This document shows, in pieces, positions 11,921 through 25,470 of a DNA stretch of 64,000 bases. Each line of letters begins with the position of its first letter. Within the stretch, counting starts at the first letter, position 1. The position numbers and the translations under genes were made by a program. This DNA is from Peromyscus leucopus. Its lineage: Eukaryota; Chordata; Mammalia; Rodentia; Cricetidae. Under the pieces are notes generated by a model, which saw nothing but the letters and a program-made list of their open reading frames with translations, was not told the DNA's origin and did no database searches. Location: NCBI RefSeq assembly GCF_004664715.2, contig NC_051068.1, positions 16,247,798 through 16,311,797 of the forward strand, written 5' to 3'.

Positions 11921-13660
11921 TATATTGTCTCTATTGCTACTCTCTGTACTTGGAAGTGTTGGGTTGGTGGTCCCTGTGGGAGGAACTTGTCCCGTCTCCC
12001 CCCCCCCACACACACACTCATGCTGTTGACAGCACATTCTCTGACTTGAGGCTCCTAGGAGGCCAGGGCCTCCTCCTCTTCCTCTTCTCGGTTGGAGGAT
12101 TTCCAGGGCTCTAATGAGCCCAGGATTTGGTACAAAGGCTTTCAGTTACTAGATTACAAGGTATCGGCTCCCTTTGCTGCTCCCCCAAATGTTTGTTTCC
12201 TATCTCCATAAAGACTTCGCCCTTAATCCCTCTACTTACATTTCCCAAGTGTGACTCATATGGCCTACAAGATGGAAAGTCTTTTGGTAAGAAAATCATC
12301 ACAGACAAAGGTGGGAGTTGCCAAAAGCAGGGCCAGGGCTTGATGTCTGAGTCTGCTTAGGCCATACACAGTTCCTTTCTGCAACGGACCCCAAACAGGT
12401 GAGCAGAGGTCTGTCACAGGTTCTCAGAATTCCCTTAGGGTACCCAGACTGACCAAAAATTCAGCTTCAAGGAATTTTGTAAAGAAATAGGTCAAGAGAA
12501 AAGGGCAGAGGTCAGGAATGTCCAACACACAATGAAGACAGTTAGGAACCAAGCTGTTGATTATACAATCTCATAATAAATTATTGGTCTGGGAATAAAA
12601 AGCTGGTATAAATGTCTGTTCGGTGACATGGACAGATGTCAGGATATTCAGTGAAGTGAATAAGAAAAACAAAACAAACATGTCAGCTCAATAAAATATT
12701 TGTTTCCTAGACACAGTGAACTGCCATCAGACAGGCTAATTCTCCAGTGTGTCGTGTGTAGGCCATTCCTAGCCAGGCTTGCTGCTTGCCAACCAGGGAA
12801 GATGGCCGATAATCACAAAAATGTCAGAGAACTCCCCATACTTGAGTAACAAACTTTACTGGTAGAGGAGGGTGGCCTTGTATAAGGATGGGTGGGGTCA
12901 GCTGTGGAGCATTCTCCTCTCTAAAGAGACCTACTGTGCAGAATTCTCCAGGTGCTTACCTCACATCCAAGTAGAGCAAACCCACTTTGTGCTTCCTAGA
13001 ATACAAGTGGTTGTCACCCAAAGTATTCGGACAGGGCTAAGAAGCCACTGAGCCTTCTCTGCAGAGTTCTCCAGGGAACACTGGGGACTTCTGTTGAGTT
13101 GAAGATGAAGTTTGGTATGGAGTGTTGAGCAACAGTGTAGTCCACATCTGTCCTCTTTACCTGGTTCCTCAGGCATGGCTGGACTAAATGCTGCTGACAG
13201 CTCAGGAGCATCCTGCTTCTCAGGTCTGGCCACCATGCCAGTGTATCTGAAAACAGGTAAAGTATGACACACTGAGGCGCCATTTGCCAATCTGTCTCAC
13301 TTTCTTGCCTGGGAACTGGTTGACTTTATCAGACACACTCTGTGGACTAGGCAACCCTCACCCCAGCACCCACTCCACTGATATCCAAACATGAGTCATC
13401 TCAGCTCATTCACTTCAGTGAGGTCTATTTATTCCATAAAGTTCATAAGGAATCAAGCTAGCACAAAAATCATTACATTCCAATGAAAGCATATCTGGCC
13501 CCGCTACCAGACGTCATCAGTGTGTAAGCATGACACTGCTCTCATGATCTGATGACAAGAACTTAAGGATAGAGACAGCAAAATTACTTATATTTCCACC
13601 AGAAGTCAACAAAAGGATTTGTTCTCTAGTATTTATTAAGTTCTCTAGTATTTATTTATT
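11921..13660. other. Non-coding stretch, mostly unique
   Basis: Contains a short CA tract at 12000-12018 and several open frames below 110 codons without recognisable homology. No gene supported. Confidence 0.4.
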
Positions 13661-13664
13661 ATTA

Positions 13665-13710
<46 letters not shown>

Positions 13711-13860
13711 GCACCTGTGTGAGTTTGTTTGTCCCCCCCACCCCCTCACTGGAGTTATAGGCACTCATCAGCTGACCAGTGTGGGTGCTGGGAGCTAAAC
13801 CTGGGTCATCTGCTAGAGTGGTAAAGTGCTCTCAACTGCTGAGCCATCTCTCCAGCCCCA
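13665..13860 (-). repeat. B3-type SINE with (TG)n tract, minus strand
   Basis: A (TG) run at about 13665-13708 is followed by reverse B3 text (gagctaaacctgggtcatct, aactgctgagccatctctcc). Confidence 0.75.
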
Positions 13861-14156
13861 GATAGTTTTGAAATGCAGATCTCCACTTCTATCTGTGTCC
13901 ATGCTTTTACCTGCTTCCAATTTTGTTAAGATAGTGCTTTTAAAATTCAATTCTAAGTCCTGGAAATGTGTTATCTCCCAGGTTCTTTTTGCTCACTAGC
14001 ATCAATTTTCTTCTTCCTTCTCTACAAACTGACTTCTTAAAGTGTACCAAATTCTTGAAATGGTGTATCAAGCATGTCGATAGATAGATTCCCAAGTTTT
14101 GCCTCACACTTAACTGGACCTTTGTCTTTGCCAGTTTTGTTTAAAGATTTTTGGTT

Positions 14157-14229
14157 GCCTTCCTTCCTTCCTTCCTTCCTTCCTTCCTTCCTTCCTTCCT
14201 TCCTTCCTTCCTTCCTTCCTTCCTTCCCC
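14157..14229. repeat. (CCTT)n microsatellite
   Basis: About 17 uninterrupted tetranucleotide units followed by degraded CCTT/CCCT sequence to 14280. Long open frames here are repeat artefacts. Confidence 0.95.
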
Positions 14230-14295
14230 CTTCATCCTTCCCTTCCTCTTCCCCTCCCTCCCTTCCTTCTTTTTCCCCCTTTCTGTTTTCATAGG

Positions 14296-14397
14296 AGGAG
14301 TGCTGGAAAGATAGCTCTGCACCTAGAGTACATGCTGCTCTTCCAGAGAATCCATGTTCAGTTTCCAGTAACCACATCAAGCATTTCGAAACTGCCT

Positions 14398-14398
<1 letters not shown>
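14296..14398 (+). repeat. B2 SINE (degenerate), plus strand
   Basis: B2 head (gtgctggaaagatagctctg, tgctgctcttccagagaatc, agtttccagtaaccacatca) running into a CA tract. Confidence 0.65.

Positions 14399-14450
<52 letters not shown>
14399..14450. repeat. (CA)n microsatellite
   Basis: Uninterrupted (AC) of about 25 units, between a plus-strand B2 and a minus-strand B3. Confidence 0.97.
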
Positions 14451-14452
<2 letters not shown>

Positions 14453-14454
<2 letters not shown>

Positions 14455-14607
14455 TCATGTGCCTGTAAAGATCAGAAGAGGATGTCAGATATCCTAGAGC
14501 TGGTTTATACATGGTTGCAAGCTGCCTGATGTGGGTGCTGTAAACGGAACTCTGGTCTCCTTCAAGAGCAGTAAGTGTTCTTAACTGCTGAGCCATCTCT
14601 CTACCCC
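14453..14607 (-). repeat. B3 SINE, minus strand
   Basis: Reverse B3 body (ggatgtcagatatcctagag, gctgcctgatgtgggtgctg, aactgctgagccatctctct). Confidence 0.75.
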
Positions 14608-15006
14608 ACCTCTTCCAATTTCTTCAGAGAGGAAAGTGTTCATATGCACCAGGTGGGATGGTAAACAGTGAGCATTAACACTTTCATTGTATCTAATCGA
14701 TTACACCAGAATGGCTAGTTGTTCTATAGATAGTGACTGTATCCATATTTCCAGTAGGTACCACCTATGAGGTCCTCCAGTTTCTCCCAGATGTTGCTGA
14801 AGGAAACTGTTCTTTACTGCTATGGTTTTCTCTATGCATACCCCATGGCTTCCTGTGTTGTCTTTATGATTACACATTCACCATTAAAATTCAGTTTTGG
14901 TATCAAGAAATTGTGATTCCTCATTTACTCTGGATGCCCTCACTTCTTCATTATTGCTGTGGCTTTGTACGTTTGTCATTGTTTGATTACCGATCTAGTG
15001 GGAGCA

Positions 15007-15050
<44 letters not shown>

Positions 15051-15522
15051 CTCCAGCCATTTTGATGATTTTCTCCTGAGCCAATCCCTTTTGCTGGAGT
15101 TTCAAGATCAACCGTGCGCTCGCTCTGCTTGCTTCCTGCCGAGAAGAAATGCGCTGCCTTTTCAGATGGATGGCCCTTTGCCTTGGAGTCTTTTTTAAAC
15201 AATTGCTTGTATTAAGTAATTAAAGTTTCAATTTTTAAAGTCCCATTTTGTGTAAAATTTCCCACTTTAACATCACTTTGCAAACAAGGATTGTGGCACA
15301 GTGACCAGAAACTGCTGGAGTCAGAGCAATGACTCGTTTATTTTAAAAAACTCTTCCTTACATCATTATTTCTAACCTTTTCTTCTATAAAGTCATCATA
15401 GCCCGTGTTTGGAATATAAGAATTATGCCAAGTAAGAGGAAAACATGCCTCATGCCTGATATCTGAGTTGATAGAGATATGTTGAAGTATAAAACTTATG
15501 GATTCACCTGATTGTTATTACT
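14608..15522. other. Non-coding stretch with (CA)n at 15007-15050
   Basis: AT-rich, resembling old L1 antisense text in places (14730-14990). One long CA microsatellite. No gene supported. Confidence 0.45.
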
Positions 15523-15682
15523 ATTATTTTTTTGGTTTTTTGAGACAGGGTTTCTCTCTGTTGTTTTGGTGCCTTTCCTGGATCTTGCTCTGTAGCCCAG
15601 GCTGGCCTTGAACTCACAAAGATCCGCCTGGCTCTGTCTCCCGAGCGCTGGGATTAAAGGCATGTGCCACCGCCTCCCGGCT
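15523..15682 (-). repeat. B1 SINE, minus strand
   Basis: Poly-T then gagacagggtttctctctgt through ggcatgtgccaccgcctccc. Clear B1, moderately diverged. Confidence 0.9.
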
Positions 15683-15959
15683 CCTGATTATTTTTATAAC
15701 TGAGTTTTCTATGTTATTTCACTGGCCAGTCGGCCTAAAGGCAGTCAGTCAGTATTATCTGGTTTAGAGAGGAAAGTGTCCTCCGTTTGGGAAGGGAGAG
15801 AAGCTGTCTGTCTGACACACTGCAGGAGCTTCAAAAATAGTGGATGCTTACACCTTAGACTCAGGGAACATTGTGGAAGAGAGCAGAACGAGAGTGAGAG
15901 TCAGGGGACCAGGGAGTTTGCTGTGAAATTGTGCCTCCTAGTAATTTAAGGAGCTTTCC

Positions 15960-16395
15960 TGAGAAGTCTCACCAGCATGGTTTCCCAATCATGGTTCCCA
16001 ATCATGAGCTGGACAAGGACGGCACCAATGGACATGGCAGAGTGGGTGGGGAGAGCCCATGGAGTCTCAACCCTACACAAAGAACTACGGGTAACTGAAG
16101 AAAGATGGAAGTGGGAGCGGTGGTCCTCCCCAAGGAAGAGAACACAAACTGGTTGCCTAGTGCCAAATATTCAGCCCCGAAAACATGCATACAAGTAGCA
16201 TCATGCAGACTGAGCAGGTTCTACTTAGCAATATATATGTATGTACATAAACATACAGTGACAACTAGTGACAAAAGAGGCCATGGATTTGATGGAGAGT
16301 GGGAAGGGGTATATGGGAGGTCTTGGAGGGAGGGAAGGGAAGGGAGAAATGTTGTAACTATATTATAATCTAAAAGATAAAATTAAAAATAATAA
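15960..16395 (+). mobile_element. L1 3' end, plus strand
   Basis: Text typical of an L1 3' UTR: gacggcaccaatggacatgg, catgcatacaagtagcatca, gtatatgggaggtcttggag, then tatattataatctaaaagat and an A-rich tail. Confidence 0.7.
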
Positions 16396-16699
16396 GTTGA
16401 ACAAACGATAGTATCCCGTCGTCCTCTTTAAGCATACTTTGTAAAACCCCCAAATGCTACACCTGAAAAGCAGTAGCCCTTTCCTTCTGTTTTCACTCCC
16501 AGCAGTAACTTCTCACCATTTTATTTAGAGTCTGCCTTTCTTACAGGCAATGAAGTTAAGTGGCTACATGCTAAACTTTGGGCAATAAAACAAAATTGTT
16601 GGAAGATCAGTTTTGTGAATTTAGAACGCAAAAATAGCTCCTAATGGAATGTTAAATAAAGGAATTTTATAGGCTTGGCAGTAGTAACAATCAAGTTAA

Positions 16700-16909
16700 A
16701 TGTTAGAAAGAATGACTGAGTGGTCAAGAGTACTGGCTGCTCTTCCAGAGGACCCAGGTACTATTCCCAGCACCCATGCGACAGTTCTTTCTCCAGCAGC
16801 CACATGGCAGCTCAGTACTCCAGTTTCAGGGGATCTGATGTCTTCTTCTGGCTTCCATGGACACCAGACATGCACATGGTACACAGACATGCGGGCAACA
16901 ACTCCCCTG

Positions 16910-16997
<88 letters not shown>

Positions 16998-16998
16998 A
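16700..16998 (+). repeat. B2 SINE followed by (CA)n
   Basis: B2 head (gaatgactgagtggtcaaga, ctgctcttccagaggaccca, ggtactattcccagcaccca) with a tail that has turned into a compound CA microsatellite (16911-16998, one 'cc' interruption). Confidence 0.85.
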
Positions 16999-16999
16999 C

Positions 17000-18169
17000 A
17001 CATAACCATCAATGCTCCTTGAAAACATAGACCACGTTGATGTAGCATTGTCCCTTTGGTCACTCTTCTGTTGGGAGCCATGAGGGCTGGCTTTCTACTT
17101 TGACTTTTTCATTTATTTATGGATAAGTACACAATGATGCAACTTTTCACTGTCATATCTGAAGTCACATGAATATTGAGCTGTTAGGTGAAGCTAACGA
17201 AAATCAGCACATAGGTCCGTTTTTAAGGATCTGTCAGGTAGTGATCACTGTCTTACTACAGTATAACTAGACAAAAGGGGTGACAGTTTGCAAAGTGACC
17301 CTTTCTTCACTTGGCTGATTTTCCCATGTCATGCGGTTTGTCTTTATTATTCTACACCCTCTCTCCTTTTCAATAGTGTCTCATTGACACACGTGAAATA
17401 AAATGCCTGTAGCTAAGAGAACCCAAGATGTTTGTGCTCTTCGGCTTCCAAATCTTAAAGCGTAGATCATAAAATATCCCGAGTTCTTCAGACGGAAAAT
17501 GAGCACTTGAAAACCGGAGGCAGAGGAAACATCTAGACAGCGAGGCTGTGGAGGGCCTTTGAGTATCTTCCCTCTTGGGAAGGCAACAGTGTTTACAGTG
17601 GCAGCCGGACCCTTGACACACGGGACACAGGAGTGAGGGGCTGAGCTAGTGGGGAGCTCTGTTCTTCCTGACTAACCACTTGGAGGTCAGCCTTGGACGT
17701 AGCAATATTTCACAGGCTTGGAGTTGCCTCAGTCCTTCTTCATTAGTGTACTGATGAGAAAGTCCCTCTTAATACATAACAAAAGGTCCTTCATCTCACT
17801 AGTGAGAGAGAATGAAGTACCCAAAAGAAAGAAACATCTGATCTGAGCTGTCTGTCTGTCTATCCAATCAAGTAGTGAGACTACCCAGTCTTTCTTTTGA
17901 TGAGAAAAAACAGTTACAAAACAATCACGAGAGGAGACTGAGGCAGAGCTGTAATAAGTCTCAGAAAAGAAAGCAGAGAAGCAAAATGGAGCTAGAAACA
18001 GGAGGGGTGGGGCCAGGACTAGGAGGTCGTCACCTTAGGATGCCAAGTGCCTTCCTTTCTGGTCAGTTTGCCTCACGACTGTTCCATGAGTGAGCGAGGG
18101 GTGATCCTCCATTCATGCAGCAACAAATAGAGACTTCAGAAGATGAGGTGACTTGTCATCACAGAGACA
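17000..18169. other. Non-coding stretch downstream of Qrfpr
   Basis: Mostly unique sequence. Open frames at 17370-17621 (minus) and 17875-18093 (plus) have no recognisable homology. No repeat I can name. Confidence 0.45.
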
Positions 18170-18645
18170 GAAGCTTAAAGGATGTGGCATTTGTATTTTA
18201 AGTTTTATTAGTTGTCATTTGCCTGATTCTTCGTTGTCTCTGCCCTTATTATTATGGCACAAATGTCAATTGCAAAGGTTGTTACCCTAATTTCAACAGT
18301 ATGCTATAAATTACATTACGGTGTTCAGCTCTTTAATATGCAAAGATGATGATACAATTTAATAATTTCCATCCAGTTTAGCAATACACAGAAAGTCACA
18401 TTGCATTGACTACATGGATAAAAACTGCTGCCGAAACCATTGCTTTATGTATGATGTCTTGAATAAATCTACTTTAATAATGTACAAAGCTGTTTTAATA
18501 ATTTTTCAAAGTTATAGTTTCATGTATTATGTCAGTTTAAGTGGAAAACATGCCTTATTTCCCTTCTTGTCATCATTTAAAAATAGTCTTTGACTTTTGC
18601 TCAAAATAACTTTCCATACAAATGATATTAATTATGAAGATATCA
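18170..18645 (-). other. Qrfpr: Qrfpr 3' UTR (inferred extent)
   Basis: The stretch after the stop codon is AT-rich, free of obvious interspersed repeats, and has several candidate polyadenylation signals on the minus strand. An AATAAA lies opposite tttatt at 18204-18209, and ATTAAA variants lie opposite tttaat near 18333, 18356, 18471 and 18492. I infer the mRNA end near 18,175-18,200. RNA data could move it. Confidence 0.4.
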
Positions 18646-19052
18646 TTACAACTCATGTCCACTGCCTAAAGTTGAATTTTCAGAAAGTTCAGAACTAAAG
18701 AAAGCAAGCTGTCGCTTGAGATGCCTCTTCTCTTCTGGCTGCTCACACACTTTGACTTCAATGTTGGCATCGCTGAATGTATCTCCCTTAGTTTCCTCTA
18801 CTGGACGCTGTTGTCGCGATAACTTGGCTCTCTTCTGCGTCATTGAAATTCCTGAATTTCTGTGCTTCTGAGCTGGAGAAAAGGTTTCCTTTATTAGACA
18901 ATAACAAACTGCAGACAAAAAATTCTTTTTGAAGTTTTCATTCATAAATGCATACACAATGGGATTACAGATGGAGTTGAAAAACCCAATTGTTTGTACT
19001 ACAGCAAAAACCATCTTGATTGTGACATCATCATATTCTTTTTCAAAATTAC
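18646..19052 (-). CDS. Qrfpr: Qrfpr last coding exon (exon 6): TM7 and cytoplasmic tail, with stop codon
   Basis: This is the 3'-terminal coding exon of the pyroglutamylated RFamide (QRFP/26RFa) receptor, a plasma-membrane class A GPCR. The exon starts after a good acceptor (ctatttcag) with two bases completing a Ser codon. It then encodes a short ECL3 (NFEKEYDD), TM7 with NPIVYAF (the NPxxY motif), helix 8 (NENFKKN), a CYC pair typical of palmitoylation sites, and a long Ser/Lys/Glu-rich tail ending GSGHEL before TAA at 18646-18648. Length is 407 nt, i.e. 2 + 134 codons + stop. Close similarity to the human QRFPR tail (AVCYC, FSPAQ, VEETKG, NIEVK) is from memory of the family. No stop or frameshift is present, so the gene looks functional. 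Confidence 0.95.
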
Positions 19053-19603
19053 CTGAAATAGAATAATACTTTAGAACATGGATTGACTTTATTAAGAAAA
19101 TTAACAGCTATCATCTGACCTTGTCAGAGACAAAAGGCATGCAAATTTCTGAAGCCCACTGTGGGAGAGGAATCTGATTATGTGGGAACAAATGGCTTTT
19201 GTGATGAACATTCTTACATACACAGGCTGGCGTCCAGCATATGTGACTGGGCTCACAGTACTTTCACTAAAGAATTCAAGTGTCATACAAACTAGAAGCT
19301 GGAGTTACCCTTCAGATATTCACTTGTGAGTTGAGGCTGTTAAAAGAGATGATTCATAAGATGCAACGTCGCTCCCTTTAGGAGTATCATAAGAATCTGG
19401 AAACTTTACTCTGTACAACTACTGAAGGGCACTTCCTGAAGTGTCCTTGTCACACAATCACCTGCCACACAGGGAGCTAGTGCTCTTTCACCAGGCTTGG
19501 CATTTAATGAAGCCAGTGAAAAGCACCAGTTTTACACTCATTCCTGTGCATTCTAGCAGGAAAGGGACCAGAGAGTCATCAGGTGAGGATGCCAAGTACT
19601 CAC
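19053..19603 (-). other. Qrfpr: Qrfpr intron 5
   Basis: A 551-bp intron with donor gtgagt (reading from 19603) and acceptor ttcag (ending 19053). I saw no SINE, L1 or RNA gene in it. Confidence 0.85.
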
Positions 19604-19701
19604 TGTATTCAACCATCATGTGAACAACATGGAAAGGAGCCCAGCACGCAGCAAAGAGAGCCACCACTGTCACCATCATAATCACAGCCCGCTTCTTCTT
19701 C
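19604..19701 (-). CDS. Qrfpr: Qrfpr coding exon 5: TM6
   Basis: The 98-nt exon has acceptor gtctag and a strong donor gtgagt. It begins with one base completing an Arg codon (KKKR follows) and ends with one base of the Ser codon completed in exon 6. It encodes TM6 with the CWAP version of the class A CWxP toggle motif (ALFAACWAPFHVVHMM), after the basic end of ICL3. Phases match exons 4 and 6 exactly (1 + 32 codons + 1). An open frame that runs past 19604 to 19488 is intron read-through, not coding. Confidence 0.94.
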
Positions 19702-19869
19702 CTAGACTCGTGAGAAAGGATTGTTTTGGTTCACTTTGCTGTGGAAAATGTGTTCAAACAGCAAGACTGAAATAGAAGTTGAGTTTAGGCCACTCACACA
19801 CAACTGCAGGTAGATTATCGCCTTTTCCTGTTCGCTTCACCCTTGTCTTCACGGTCTTTATGTAATAGA

Positions 19870-20030
19870 CATGCTTATGATGTGTGCTCATTGTGGGTCT
19901 GGCATTCTACTAGGTTACTGACATGGATTATACCATTAACATTCAAAGAAGTCGATGGGCCAATGCAGAAGCTGAGGCCCACCGAAAGTTCCTGATTTGT
20001 AGTCAGATGGCTGGTAACTGATGTACTTTG
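19870..20030 (+). repeat. MIR SINE relic
   Basis: Weak match to the MIR core (catgcttatgatgtgtgctc, ggcattctactaggttactg, gaagctgaggcccaccgaaa). Ancient mammalian repeat in intron 4. Confidence 0.55.
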
Positions 20031-20183
20031 GGTTTGGATTTAGCAATCTAAGTCAGCGAGTGAACTTTAATTCATCGTGTATTGAAAATCATTCTCATCT
20101 TTGATAGTAAAACATCAATATTTACAAAATACATTAAGGATCAAATTAAAATTCTGGTTTACCTGGCATTCAAACTCATTTCT

Positions 20184-20367
20184 TTCTTTTCTTTTCTTTC
20201 TTTCTTTTTTTTTTTTTTTTGGTTTTTCGAGACAGGGTTTCTCTGTGTAGCTTTGCGTCTTTCCTGGAACTCACTTGGTAGCCCAGGCTGGCCTCGAACT
20301 CACAGAGATCCGCCTGCCTCTGCCTCCCAAGTGCTGGGATTAAAGGCGTGCGCCACCACTGCCCGGC
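20184..20367 (-). repeat. B1 SINE with CT-rich tail, minus strand
   Basis: Reverse B1 with the cricetid-like variant (agctttgcgtctttcctgga). The aaactcatttctt duplication flanks it (about 20171-20183 and 20368-20381). Confidence 0.93.
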
Positions 20368-20565
20368 AAAACTCATTTCTTATAAGTAGATTTATATCTG
20401 CACTAGAACTATGCATTTGCTTTATATTTTAAAAGTTCATGCTTGGCACCTCTCCTTTCAACTCCAGAATCCCTTTCTTCTGAGGAAAGGGTATAATAAA
20501 AAAATTCCCTAGGTGATGAAGTCTTGGGACCTTCCTATATTAGGAGAGGCCTGTCTTTATACAAC

Positions 20566-20585
20566 TGGCACTAGAGGGCGCTGCA
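20566..20585 (+). promoter_or_regulatory. CTCF-like binding motif in Qrfpr intron 4
   Basis: The bases tggcactagagggcgctgca match the core CTCF consensus (CCASYAGRKGGC followed by GC) very well on the plus strand. It is not inside a recognised SINE. Binding is inferred from motif only. Confidence 0.55.
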
Positions 20586-20869
20586 CACCGTGATTTAACT
20601 ACATCCCTCAAATCCCCGAAGTCTGTCCAGGAGACATCACTCATTTTCATTTGAGTGGTCATTCAGTACAGATATAATGTCAGTCTTATGTGTTATGTAG
20701 GAAGCATCATAGTGTTTTAAAATGGATATTAATGAATAAGGTAAGAAAATAGCTTTTATGTTGAAATCAAATTTCAGCAATAACCATTTAACGTAAGTAT
20801 TATGCTGTAGTTTAAAACATTTTTATACATGCCATCTCATGTATGTTAGCACCATCTTTGAGGAAGTAA

Positions 20870-20965
20870 TGACAGAGGTCATTATACAACCTTGTACATA
20901 TGAGGAAACGGAGGAGGAGGGCAAAAATGCAGATTATGTCACATGGCCAGCAAGGTGACAGAGAG
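20870..20965 (+). repeat. MIR SINE relic
   Basis: Fragment resembling the MIR 3' half (acatatgaggaaacggagga, then cacatggccagcaaggtgac). Confidence 0.5.
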
Positions 20966-21263
20966 CTGCTCCCCGCCCCCCCAGAGATCCCTGACACCGG
21001 TTCAGAACTCTTTCTGCAATTCATATTTATATACAGATGAAAATGTAACCATGCTCCAAATTCTATTCTTACTCCCAACTTTGCTTTTGATTTAAGAACT
21101 AATGATTTTGATCTTTCTGCCACACATTAAATTGCACAAAGTTTCAAGGGTTTAAATACACTCAATTTAGATTACCCAGGAGTTCTGGCATCCTTGGCAA
21201 CTGTCCTTTCTAGAACAACTAATGAAAACTTTTAAACAGAGATGAGCATTTAATCAGACAGAC

Positions 21264-21499
21264 CTGGCTATTTTGGACATTTCTTTCCCATGAATAGCTT
21301 GCAGCACTGAGCTGTCTCCAACTCTCTTCTTGATCCAGAGTTCATAGCCGATCTTACCGTAGAGGACCAGCATCAGCACCAGGGGCAGGAGGAAGAGGAT
21401 GACCAGAATGAAGGTGGTGTAGATTTTCTGGTGCGCGGGGCTGGCCCATTCTTCCAAGCAGCAGACGTGTTCTTTCTCATATAGGAAGTCGTACTTGAT
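21264..21499 (-). CDS. Qrfpr: Qrfpr coding exon 4: ECL2, TM5 and ICL3
   Basis: The 236-nt exon (78 codons + 2 nt) starts in phase 0 after a pyrimidine-rich acceptor ending gtaaag and ends AG before gtctgt. It encodes ECL2 (IKYDFLYEKEHVCCLEEW, with the Cys that in this family pairs with the TM3 Cys), TM5 (TTFILVILFLLPLVLMLVLY), and an ICL3 containing IGYELWIKKRVGD and IHGKEMSKIA. The final AG plus the first base of exon 5 make Arg. An upstream ATG at 21544 in the same frame lies in intron and is not a start. Confidence 0.94.
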
Positions 21500-23552
21500 C
21501 TTTACAGTGAGAACAATTCGGTTGAAAGAACCAACAGCCAGCATTAGAAGCAGTCAAGTATTATCGCAGAACATCATTGTAAAGACTTTTATTTATTTAT
21601 TATTTATTATGCACTGATATTATTGTAACTGTGAATTACTGTTTCATTGCTATTTTGTAGTAAAATATAGTTTTCCCACTAACCTGCTTAGGTTTTAGAG
21701 AATTTCGTGCTTTTAGATTTGAAATGGAATTGAGGTCTGTGCATGTTTCTTTCATTTCTTGCCTTTCTCAACTTTTATCTCAGCTTCTCATGCTTTTCAG
21801 TGAGCTAAAAGAACACACTTACCACGCTGTCTATGGAGAATACCATATGCTGTCTGTTGCCTGCTTTGATATTAATTAAACTAATACATTTTTGCTTTCT
21901 CACTTGTTGAAGAAACAGACTTGGAGAGTCACCAGATTTCCTTAAAGTAAGAGATGCTAAAATAGGCATTAAGGAGGCAAATGGTAGCTTTTAAATTAAG
22001 GCAAATAGAAAATGGAACTCAAACTACTACCAACCTAAAATAATTGAACTGATTTACTCAAACTATTTCCTGCTGACTCATCTTTAAGTTCAAACACTAT
22101 TAACAACAGGAAGTGGTGTGGCTCATTTCCAGACTGAACTGAACCCTTCAAGTATATTCAGAAGCCACATCTCTGGGTAGCAAAAATGGAAATGTGAGAA
22201 TTTATCAGGAATGCTGTCCTCTATGCCTGCTGGATCTTTTCAGCTCAATGCTTAGGTTTTGGCATAGTTTTGCTTATGTTTATTTGCTTGTGTGCGATTT
22301 TCATCACAATCTGCAGGAGCAATTGAAAAAGCAAGAAAAGTCAAGTTCTGGTCTGGTCTACTATTGACAAACATAACTAGGAATGATATAAACCATTGGA
22401 AAACGATTTCAAGATCTGAACTTCCCAGGAGTAGAGGTAAAAACACACCCTACTCTGGCACAATAGAAGCAGCCCCTACAATGACCATAGTCATGGAGCA
22501 GCAAAGCCTAAATCTCCCCGCTCATCGCTGATGGGTTCACACAGCTCTAGGGACAAGCAGGTCTCTAGGTGTACTCTAATTCAGATATTCTGTCTTCTAC
22601 CTCTGTGTGTGCTCCTTTCCCAGTCTCGTAGTCTCCATTTCTAAATATACGTTTCTCTAAAATTTTACTGTTTAAGATAGCACCTGGGGTTGAGAAGAGA
22701 TTTTGGGTCTGTTTTCACCATCACCCCCATCCTAATTTACGAATCACATCTATGTCCAACACAAGTCTTACCATGAGCACCAAGGAAAGAGACAATTTAT
22801 TACTGACACTAGTGAAGCGCCTCTCTCCCCCTCCCCCACCCCTGATTTAGGTGTCACCGTGGAGAGCTCTTCTGCTTTTCCCAGTGTTAAGTATATTTAT
22901 ATCTAGTGTAAGGCCTAACAGTAGGGGAAAATTGTATTTTGACAAATACTGGGAGGGGACATCCTTGGTTATCATTTCATATGTGGTAACATAAAATAAA
23001 GTTGCTCCCTGCTCTCACACAGTTCAGTTTACTCAATACTCAAGTCATAGAACAAATACCAGACTATTTTTAAAATCTACTTTTACTGTGTGTCTCACTT
23101 GATATCCTTGCTGAGGGATGTGGCGTGCTTAGTAAAATTCCTTATTTGCCTTTCTGTTTTAAAAAGTAGACTAGAATATATCATTCTATATGCTTTGTTA
23201 GGGGCTTTGTGAGCAATGCCCTGTTGTCTTTGAGGATTGGTGTCTGTGTTAGACTACAAAAGATGTTCAAGTTGACACCAACAGACTGGCTGGGCCAAAC
23301 GAACACTCTGCTTCCTTACTGTGAATCCTCACACATGGCTGAACCCACCAAAAGAAGGCAGGAGGAGAGAGCTCGGATAAGATGCTCTCTGAGAGTGTTT
23401 CCTACTCAAATTTCAATTTCCTACTTCAAATTCCAATGAAGATGAGGCAGGCAATAAAGGCCTTATGAAGGAGAATCAACTAATCTATTACATTTTTTTT
23501 GCATGAGTTAACAATAAAAGAAAACATGGAGAAGGGAGGGGAAATAATAGAT

Positions 23553-23738
23553 CAGCACTTCTCAATTTGTGGGTTGCAACTCCAATAGGGCCACATATCA
23601 GATATTTAAATTATGATTCATAACAGTAGCAAAATTACAGTTATGAAATAGCAATGTAAATAATTTTATGGATAGAGTCACCACAGCATGAGGAACTATA
23701 TTAAAGGGTTGTAGCATTAGGAAGATTGAGAACCTCTG
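23553..23738 (-). mobile_element. URR1-like hAT element, minus orientation
   Basis: Reverse URR1 text (cataacagtagcaaaattac, gagtcaccacagcatgagga, ggaagattgagaacctctg). Near-perfect 8-bp flanks taatagat / gaatagat. Confidence 0.88.
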
Positions 23739-23744
23739 GAATAG

Positions 23745-25470
<1,726 letters not shown>

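Larger units (their letters stand above)
19702..21263 (-). other. Qrfpr: Qrfpr intron 4
   Basis: Intron of about 1.56 kb holding a MIR relic, one B1 with target duplication, a CTCF-like motif and a second MIR relic. It has no additional coding exon that I can see. Confidence 0.85.

Noticed and set aside
14074..14596. Long open frames in both strands over CCTT and CA tracts
   Set aside because: Microsatellite artefacts without coding signals.
18646..18660. C-terminal HEL of the receptor as an ER-retrieval signal
   Set aside because: KDEL-type retrieval works in the ER lumen, and a GPCR C-terminus is cytosolic.
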